A stretch of 5,535 nucleotides of DNA from Parachlamydiales bacterium. Lineage in GTDB: Bacteria; Chlamydiota; Chlamydiia; Chlamydiales; Simkaniaceae. Both the position numbers and the translations under genes were made by a program. The stretch is from positions 1 to 5,535 of the forward strand of contig DAOWHK010000160.1 in the NCBI GenBank assembly GCA_030641465.1, given 5' to 3'. Under the pieces are notes generated by a model. The model ran no database searches. It had not been told where the DNA came from and saw only the letters and a program-made list of their open reading frames with translations. The stretch's first letter is position 1. Every line of letters begins with the position of its first letter. This document shows, in pieces, positions 1 to 4,433 of this stretch.

Positions 1-719
1 AAGGGGCGGCATCTGCTGTGAAAAAAGGGGGCCGAGAGACAAATGAAGGCTTGATTGGATTTGCAGAAAATGAGGAAGCGCTTGCGGTTGTAGAGGTAAA
101 TGTAGAAACGGATTTTGTCATTCAAAACGAGCTTTTTAAAGAATTTCTTAAAAGTCTTTCTGAGGAAGTTCTCAAGACTGCGCCGAGCTCACTTGAAGCA
201 TTTTTAGAGCAAAAATATAGTGGAAATCCTTCTAGTACAGTGGAGCAGTATCGCACAGAAATGGTGCAAACACTTGGAGAAAATTTACGTATTAAGCGCA
301 TCCTTTTCACAAAAAAAAGTGCTAAGGCATCCTATGGAGTTTACTCTCATATGGGTGGAAAAATTCTATGTATTGTAGCAATCGATGGCGATAATACTCA
401 TCGCGATGAAGCAAGAGAGATTGCGATGCATGTTGCGGCAGAAGCTCCTGAATATCTTGATAAAGATGCAGTGCCACAAGACGTTATTTTAAGAGAAGAA
501 GAGATTGCAAAGGAACAAGTTAAAGGGAAACCTGCTCAAATCATTGAGAAAATTTTGATAGGTAAAATAAACGCATTTTACGATCAAGTTTGTTTGCTTA
601 GACAAAAATTTGTTAAGGATAATTCCATTACGGTTGCGCAGTATGTCGAGAGCGTGGGAAAGAAAGCTTCAAAGCCATTAAAACTCGATCATTTTATTCG
701 ATGGCAAATGGGTGAATAG
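1..719 (+). CDS. tsf: Elongation factor Ts (EF-Ts), 5' end outside window
   Basis: EF-Ts is the cytosolic guanine-nucleotide exchange factor that recycles EF-Tu from its GDP to its GTP form during translation. The frame is open from the first full codon at position 3 (GAASAVKKGGRETNEG) to the TAG at 717-719. That gives 238 visible residues. The family is about 280 residues long, so roughly the first 40, including the N-terminal UBA-like domain and its EF-Tu-contacting TGxG motif, lie outside the window. The GTG at position 18 is an internal valine codon, not a start. Visible landmarks are the core-domain signature EVNVETDFV, then MVQTLGENLRIKR, then IAMHVAAEAPEYL, then GKPAQIIEKILIGK followed by the CLLRQKFVKD segment. 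The C-terminal FIRWQMGE resembles chlamydial EF-Ts as I remember it. It is the first visible gene of a tight cluster with pyrH and frr; rpsB is the expected upstream partner. Identification is secure. Confidence 0.97.
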   Translation, partial: GAASAVKKGGRETNEGLIGFAENEEALAVVEVNVETDFVIQNELFKEFLKSLSEEVLKTAPSSLEAFLEQKYSGNPSSTVEQYRTEMVQTLGENLRIKRILFTKKSAKASYGVYSHMGGKILCIVAIDGDNTHRDEAREIAMHVAAEAPEYLDKDAVPQDVILREEEIAKEQVKGKPAQIIEKILIGKINAFYDQVCLLRQKFVKDNSITVAQYVESVGKKASKPLKLDHFIRWQMGE

Positions 720-724
720 TTCTA

Positions 725-1444
725 ATGTCTAAGCCTGCTTATAAACGCATTTTACTTAAGCTTTCCGGCGAATCGTTGATGGGAAGTAATGCTTCTGGCG
801 TTGATCACAGAGCCTGTCAATTGATTGCCAAAGAAATTCATGAAGTGTATTCACTTGGCATTCAGATGGGGATTGTGATCGGCGGAGGAAATATTTTTCG
901 GGGATCGCAAGCGGAAGAATTTGGCTTCGCAAGAACACCTGCTGATCATGTGGGCATGCTTGCGACAACGATTAATGGCCTTCTTCTAAGTCAAACCCTA
1001 GCGTCGCTTGGATGTAAAACACGGGTTATGAGCGCGCTAAACTTTGATGGGATCGTAGATCTATATCATTGGAGTCAAGCAATGCTTTATTTGGAAAAAG
1101 GAGTGATTGTCATTTTTGTTGGGGGAACGGGAAATCCTTATTTTACAACTGATACGGCAGCTGCCATGCGCTCTAGCGAAATTGAAGCTGAGGTCCTATT
1201 AAAAGGGACGAAAGTGGACGGTATTTATAATAAAGACCCTGTAATCCACAAAGATGCGAAAAAATATCAATCGTTAACATACTCTCAAGCATTTACAGAA
1301 CATTTAAAAGTAATGGATTCTACGGCTCTTGCTCTTTGCCGAGAAAACCATATTCCTATTCACGTGTTTAACGTTTTTGAAAAGGGAGCTCTATTTAAAG
1401 CTGTATGTGACAAGTCTGGCGGAACAATTGTAAAGGACAGGTAA
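725..1444 (+). CDS. pyrH: Uridylate kinase (UMP kinase)
   Basis: Bacterial UMP kinase phosphorylates UMP to UDP with ATP in the cytosol, a step of pyrimidine nucleotide synthesis. The 239-residue length is typical of the hexameric amino-acid-kinase-fold family. Visible motifs are KLSGE at residues 12-16, the glycine-rich GGGNIFRG at 53-60, DHVGMLATTING at 74-85, GGTGNPYFTTDTAAAMR at 133-149 (nucleotide and phosphate contacts), and TKVDGIYNKDP at 162-172 near the ATP site. ATG is the start; a weak Shine-Dalgarno (GGTGA, 711-715) lies 9 nt upstream inside the end of tsf. Only 5 nt separate it from the tsf stop and 1 nt from the frr start, so the three genes are almost certainly cotranscribed and perhaps translationally coupled. 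UMP kinases of this family are usually activated by GTP and inhibited by UTP; nothing in the sequence tests that here. No key motif is missing. Confidence 0.98.
   Translation: MSKPAYKRILLKLSGESLMGSNASGVDHRACQLIAKEIHEVYSLGIQMGIVIGGGNIFRGSQAEEFGFARTPADHVGMLATTINGLLLSQTLASLGCKTRVMSALNFDGIVDLYHWSQAMLYLEKGVIVIFVGGTGNPYFTTDTAAAMRSSEIEAEVLLKGTKVDGIYNKDPVIHKDAKKYQSLTYSQAFTEHLKVMDSTALALCRENHIPIHVFNVFEKGALFKAVCDKSGGTIVKDR
1433..1437 (+). promoter_or_regulatory. Ribosome binding site of frr, inside the pyrH 3' end
   Basis: AAGGA lies in the last codons of pyrH. It is 8 nt before a GTG (1446) and 11 nt before an adjacent in-frame ATG (1449). The spacing slightly favours the GTG, while codon preference favours the ATG. 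The two starts differ by a single residue. Confidence 0.55.
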
Positions 1445-1445
1445 A

Positions 1446-2000
1446 GTGATGACAATTACTGATGATACAAAGAAAAAAATGGAAGCATCGATAGAGCATT
1501 TTAAGGATGAGCTACGCAAGATGCGCACTGGAAGAGCAAACCCTGGAATGCTTGATAGTGTTAAAGTAGAATCCTATGGCACAGAAATGCGTCTTAAAGA
1601 TGTAGCAAATGTTAGCGTCTCAGAAGCTCGGCAGCTTCTCGTAACTCCTTTCGATCCTCAAATTGCAGGTCCTATTTCGAAAGCAATTGAGAAAGCTGGC
1701 CTAAATCTTCTTCCAATCTTAGAAGGCAATATGGTGCGCGTACCTATTCCTCCGATGAGTGAAGAGATTAGAAAAGATGTTGTTAAACTTGCCAAGAAAA
1801 AAGCAGAAGATGCAAAAGTTGCTATTCGTGAACATAGAAGAAAAGCAAACGACACTGCAAAAAAACAAAAAGCTGATGGTGAGCTTACAGAAGACGTTTT
1901 GAAAAAAACAGAAAAACAAGTTCAAGAGCTTACAGATCAAAACTGCAAAAAAATTGATGAATTATTTTCTGCTAAGGAAAAAGATATCCTCGAAGTGTAG
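1446..2000 (+). CDS. frr: Ribosome recycling factor (RRF)
   Basis: RRF acts with EF-G after termination to split the 70S post-termination complex and free mRNA and tRNA. The product is 184 residues from the GTG at 1446 or 183 from the ATG at 1449; the family norm is about 185, so it is full length. The first helix of the three-helix domain carries LRKMRTGRANPGMLD (residues 23-37). The small beta domain follows, with VESYGTEMRLKDVANVSV at 41-58 and LLVTPFD at 64-70. RVPIPPMSEEIRK at 98-110 leads back into the long charged helices, which include IREHRRKAND at 127-136. The C-terminal QELTDQNCKKIDEL segment resembles chlamydial RRF as I remember it. It is the last gene of the tsf-pyrH-frr unit. 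No strong intrinsic terminator follows, so transcription may continue into the tRNA genes. Confidence 0.98.
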   Translation: MMTITDDTKKKMEASIEHFKDELRKMRTGRANPGMLDSVKVESYGTEMRLKDVANVSVSEARQLLVTPFDPQIAGPISKAIEKAGLNLLPILEGNMVRVPIPPMSEEIRKDVVKLAKKKAEDAKVAIREHRRKANDTAKKQKADGELTEDVLKKTEKQVQELTDQNCKKIDELFSAKEKDILEV

Positions 2001-2011
2001 ACGGAAACTTC

Positions 2012-2041
2012 TTGATAGAAAAATCGAAATAAGCTTAAAAT
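2012..2041 (+). promoter_or_regulatory. Candidate sigma-70-type promoter for the tRNA pair
   Basis: TTGATA (2012-2017) and TAAAAT (2036-2041) are separated by 18 nt, each close to the consensus -35 and -10 hexamers. Initiation would fall near 2048, giving a leader of about 28 nt before tRNA-Glu. A second -10-like GATAAT occurs at 2060-2065 but lacks a good -35. The region is AT-rich, so chance matches are likely; this is a prediction only. Readthrough from frr would also supply the tRNAs. Confidence 0.35.
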
Positions 2042-2057
2042 GAAGGCGTTTTTAAGC
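2033..2057 (+). other. Hairpin between frr and tRNA-Glu
   Basis: GCTTAAAA (2033-2040) is perfectly complementary to TTTTAAGC (2050-2057), an 8-bp stem around a 9-nt loop. It lies in the 75-nt spacer between frr and tRNA-Glu. No T-run follows on the + strand, so it is not a standard terminator. It could be a processing site or 3'-end stabiliser of the frr transcript, or merely coincidental in AT-rich DNA. It overlaps the -10 of the candidate tRNA promoter. Confidence 0.35.
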
Positions 2058-2075
2058 AAGATAATTGCAAAATAT

Positions 2076-2150
2076 GGCCCCATCGTCTAGCCTGGTCTAG
2101 GACCTCAGATTTTCATTCTGGTAACAGGGGTTCGAATCCCCTTGGGGTCA
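2076..2150 (+). tRNA. tRNA-Glu (anticodon UUC)
   Basis: The 75-nt cloverleaf can be folded by hand. The acceptor arm GGCCCCA (2076-2082) pairs with TGGGGTC (2143-2149) with one G-T pair. The anticodon stem TCAGA (2105-2109) pairs with TCTGG (2117-2121) around loop TTTTCAT, placing anticodon TTC at 2112-2114. The T stem AGGGG/CCCCT encloses the invariant-type loop TTCGAAT (2131-2137). The discriminator is A2150. The CCA end is not encoded, so it must be added by the CCA-adding enzyme. The D-arm and the GGTAACA run after the anticodon stem are characteristic of bacterial tRNA-Glu. Confidence 0.97.
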
Positions 2151-2162
2151 ATTATCTTTTGT

Positions 2163-2235
2163 GAGACTTTAGCTCAGTTGGTAGAGCATCTCCCTTTTAA
2201 GGAGAGGGTCGATGGTTCGAGCCCATCAAGTCTCA
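2163..2235 (+). tRNA. tRNA-Lys (anticodon UUU)
   Basis: This is a 73-nt cloverleaf with a perfect 7-bp acceptor stem, GAGACTT (2163-2169) with AAGTCTC (2228-2234), and discriminator A2235. The D-arm contains AGCTCAGTTGGTAGAGC. The anticodon stem TCTCC/GGAGA (2189-2193, 2201-2205) holds loop CTTTTAA with anticodon TTT at 2196-2198. The variable loop is GGGTC, and the T arm is GATGG/CCATC around TTCGAGC. No CCA is encoded. Only 12 nt separate it from tRNA-Glu, so the two are probably processed from one precursor that ends at the terminator just downstream. Confidence 0.97.
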
Positions 2236-2242
2236 TTTCTTC

Positions 2243-2280
2243 AAGCATCAATGGCAACATTGATGCTTTTTTTTATTTTA
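2243..2280 (+). terminator. Strong intrinsic terminator after tRNA-Lys
   Basis: A perfect 11-bp stem (2243-2253 with 2258-2268) closes a GCAA tetraloop of the stable GNRA class. It runs directly into eight T residues (2267-2274), followed by ATTTTA. It starts 7 nt after the tRNA-Lys discriminator and ends the tRNA unit. It also lies immediately before the next gene on the same strand, whose probable start is 20 nt beyond the T-run. Confidence 0.93.
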
Positions 2281-2294
2281 CCCAAGAAAGTATT

Positions 2295-3017
2295 ATGGCA
2301 GCTCCTACTCTTCGTTCAACATTTATGCAAACAGAGTATCTTTTAGAGGAAATGTCTGTTGTATGTAAAGAAGGGCCCCGCAAAGACGAGTTTCAATGCT
2401 TAAGAGACAAGCTGCAAAATATGTTGAACAATTACTTTGACGTCAATGTTGAATGTGAAGCTGAGTCAATAAGAGCTATAATCTTATTATCAAAGTGTAA
2501 AGATAGAGAAGCTATACTTTTAGCCATCAATGAATGTGATAAGATTAGCCAGAGTTTAGGTAAAAAAATAAACTCAATTGTAGAAGAGTCAAAAAAATGT
2601 ATAAAGAAATCGATTGAAATGATGGGGCTTTTTTCACTTACTGAAGCTCACTTGCTGACGGATATTAAAGATCGAGAAGGGGAGGGTGATGGTGCTCTTG
2701 ATGTTCTTTCCAGAGAGGCTTCAAAAGCAATTCAATTACAATTTCGATTGAACACAGCTTTTCAAAATCATAAAGTCTTTTGGTCGTATAATTTATTGCA
2801 TTGCACACAGTTAGAAGATGATGGAAAGTATTTAATAGGTCTGGTCGCAAACGGTGCAGTGCAAGAAGGGGCAATGTGTTTGCAGAAAAAATGGCTTGAT
2901 TTTGCGAAAACTCATGGCTCAGTAAAGGAAGCTCCGATTAACCCCGAAATTTCAACTTTAGATGGATTTTTGAAAAAAAATTCTTTTTGGAGAAATAAGC
3001 TAACTACTTATTGTTAG
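2295..3017 (+). CDS. Hypothetical protein, cysteine-bearing, probably helical
   Basis: I do not recognise this 240-residue protein. The frame is open further upstream, but that part reads through both tRNA genes and the terminator. The ATG at 2295 (MAAPTLRSTF) is therefore the first sensible start; an alternative is the ATG at 2325 (MQTEYLLEEM). Upstream there is only a weak purine-rich AAGAAAG (2284-2290), close to the start. The sequence has no evident signal peptide or transmembrane segment. It is rich in charged, helix-compatible stretches (for example residues about 15-45 and 75-115) and has nine cysteines spread along its length, the last being the final residue. A charged, glycine-containing stretch with DREGEGDGALD in the middle looks like a linker between two helical halves. 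It is convergent with the cytidylyltransferase gene 60 nt away. A lineage-specific cytosolic protein or secreted effector is possible, but nothing seen proves either. Coding status is likely because the frame stays open for 723 nt. Confidence 0.75.
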   Translation: MAAPTLRSTFMQTEYLLEEMSVVCKEGPRKDEFQCLRDKLQNMLNNYFDVNVECEAESIRAIILLSKCKDREAILLAINECDKISQSLGKKINSIVEESKKCIKKSIEMMGLFSLTEAHLLTDIKDREGEGDGALDVLSREASKAIQLQFRLNTAFQNHKVFWSYNLLHCTQLEDDGKYLIGLVANGAVQEGAMCLQKKWLDFAKTHGSVKEAPINPEISTLDGFLKKNSFWRNKLTTYC

Positions 3018-3025
3018 TGGCTTGC

Positions 3026-3042
3026 GAAAAAATAATTTTTTC
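3026..3042. repeat. AT-rich palindrome in the convergent gap
   Basis: GAAAAAA (3026-3032) and TTTTTTC (3036-3042) form a 7-bp inverted repeat around TAA. It lies between the ends of two converging genes (stops at 3017 and 3078). With T-rich arms on both strands it might act as a weak bidirectional terminator. The stem has a single G-C pair, however, and no separate T-run follows on either strand. It is the only structural element I see in this 60-nt gap. Confidence 0.3.
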
Positions 3043-3077
3043 CAAAAAAGGCGCTGAAGTGGAAACAACGGAGTTAG

Positions 3078-4424
3078 TCAGAGCTTCCTAAATGGTTGAA
3101 ACTGATGTTTTTTTATCTCTACAATAGATCCTGTTGACTGATTCGTTTTAAGAAAAGAAAGCATTTTCGTTGCCACTTGCTCAGGTGTAAGGAGCGTTTC
3201 TATTTTTTCCTCAGTAAAATTACGCTGCCTCATTTTAGTATTTGTGCGTGCAGGGACAATAGCGTTTACAAAATGGTTTGGCATTTCTTCTGCGAGGCCC
3301 TGTGTGAAATTAACAACGGCAGATTTCGCTGCAGAATATAGGGCGTAGGTTTTTCTTCCTCGGCTGTATGAGGAAGACGCGATATTAATAAGGTGCCCAC
3401 CACGCTTTATTTTTGCAAACTTGCAGCAGTAGACTAAACCTTTTAGGTTCACATCGATTAGTTCCTCTACTTCTTCATCAGAAAGCTTTGCAAACTCTTT
3501 GACTAAAAGATGGCCAATGCAATTGATGAGACCGTCGAGCTCTCCGTAGGATTTTTCAATTGTTTGAAAAACTTTTTTTGTCGCTTTAGGACATCGCAGG
3601 TCAACAGAATAGATGGGGTCTGATGGAGATAGGATAAGAGCTGTAGCGCCTTCTTGCCCCAGCATTGTGGCAAGGGCTTGACCAATTCCCCCTGATCCTC
3701 CACTGAGTGCATATACTTTGTTTTTTAGAGAAATTGGAGCATGTCCACTAGGCTCTTGAGACTGCTGCCTAAGGATTTGCTCAGCTAGAAATAAATCGAG
3801 CTCAGTCGTAATTTTTATGTTTTTTTCTGAGCCTTTAGCAAGGGCGATTTTCGAGCCAATCATTAGAGCTAATTGGCAATCGTCTGAGGCATCTTTGATG
3901 TTTTCCTCCATTGCCTTTTTATGAGCGCGCATGATCAAATCATAGCTAAAGGTTTGCGGTGTTTGTCCGCGAAGATAATGTTCTCTATTTGGAATGGAGG
4001 TAATTTGCTGTTTGTCTTTTGCGTAAACGATCGTATCCGTTGATGGAATGCACGTATCGATAGTTTCCCATTTTTTTACAAGGGAGAGGTTTTCTTCAAT
4101 GATTCTTGCGGTGATAAAGGGGCGCGCTCCATCGTGGATCATAACGTATTTAGTATCAGGGCCGCAGGCAACAAGTCCGAGGTAGGAAGATTCCTGCCGA
4201 GTGTTTCCCCCGGAAATAACTGTAACGCTCTCTGTTTCAAGTCTCACAGTTTCTACAAAATCTTGGTGGCAAACGAGGATGATTTCCTCAAATTTTTGAG
4301 ACTTAATAAAAGCTTCCACTGCATAGAGATAGAGTTTTTTTCCTGAAAGGGGCAGAAACTGTTTGGGAGTCTCACATTCAAAGCGTTTTCCAATGCCCCC
4401 AAGTAGAAGAATTGCTTTAATCAT
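3078..4424 (-). CDS. Fusion of IspD/TarI-type cytidylyltransferase and SDR reductase (Bcs1/Acs1-like; IspD-family)
   Basis: This 448-residue protein joins two enzymes. Residues 1 to about 220 are an IspD/TarI nucleotidyltransferase: LLLGGIGKRF at 6-15 and PKQFLPL at 20-26 (CTP binding), GGNTRQESS at 72-80, HDGARPF at 97-103, LRGQTPQTF at 151-159 and ITTELD at 205-210. After a short linker, residues about 233-440 are a short-chain dehydrogenase/reductase. Its marks are the NAD(P) loop SGGSGGIG at 241-248, NCIG at 301-304, DVNLKG at 324-329, probable catalytic Ser350 and the YSAAK motif (Tyr363, Lys367). Plain IspD is about 220-240 residues and lacks the second domain. The order and length match Bcs1/Acs1, which reduces ribulose 5-phosphate to ribitol 5-phosphate and activates it to CDP-ribitol; PARTNTKMRQRNF at 391-403 also fits that group as I remember it. 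The alternative is 2-C-methyl-D-erythritol 4-phosphate cytidylyltransferase (MEP pathway) with an accessory reductase. The start is fixed because the nucleotide-binding motif begins at once, although no Shine-Dalgarno is visible. It lies 9 nt after the beta-helix gene, probably in one operon. Domains are certain; substrate is not. Confidence 0.9.
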   Translation of the reverse strand: MIKAILLLGGIGKRFECETPKQFLPLSGKKLYLYAVEAFIKSQKFEEIILVCHQDFVETVRLETESVTVISGGNTRQESSYLGLVACGPDTKYVMIHDGARPFITARIIEENLSLVKKWETIDTCIPSTDTIVYAKDKQQITSIPNREHYLRGQTPQTFSYDLIMRAHKKAMEENIKDASDDCQLALMIGSKIALAKGSEKNIKITTELDLFLAEQILRQQSQEPSGHAPISLKNKVYALSGGSGGIGQALATMLGQEGATALILSPSDPIYSVDLRCPKATKKVFQTIEKSYGELDGLINCIGHLLVKEFAKLSDEEVEELIDVNLKGLVYCCKFAKIKRGGHLINIASSSYSRGRKTYALYSAAKSAVVNFTQGLAEEMPNHFVNAIVPARTNTKMRQRNFTEEKIETLLTPEQVATKMLSFLKTNQSTGSIVEIKKHQFQPFRKL

Positions 4425-4433
4425 AGGTAGGCG

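Noticed and set aside
18..20. GTG as the start of the EF-Ts gene
   Set aside because: The frame is open to the left edge and the residues before it (GAASA) continue the EF-Ts N-terminal domain, so this is an internal valine codon.
1658..1940. Two minus-strand open frames opposite frr
   Set aside because: They are antisense to a certain gene, overlap each other, and encode low-complexity Phe/Ser/Cys-rich sequence that mirrors the Lys/Glu-rich RRF codons.
2033..2057. Intrinsic terminator of the tsf-pyrH-frr unit
   Set aside because: The hairpin is AT-rich and is followed by AAGATAATTG rather than a T-run on the + strand.
2214..2235. tRNA-Lys 3' end as an attachment site of an integrated element
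   Set aside because: No second copy of this segment and no integrase gene is seen anywhere in the window, so an att site cannot be supported here.
2142..2294. N-terminal extension of the 240-residue hypothetical protein through the tRNA genes
   Set aside because: These codons lie in tRNA-Glu, tRNA-Lys and the terminator stem-loop. The frame is open there by chance, and the ATG at 2295 is the first start outside them.
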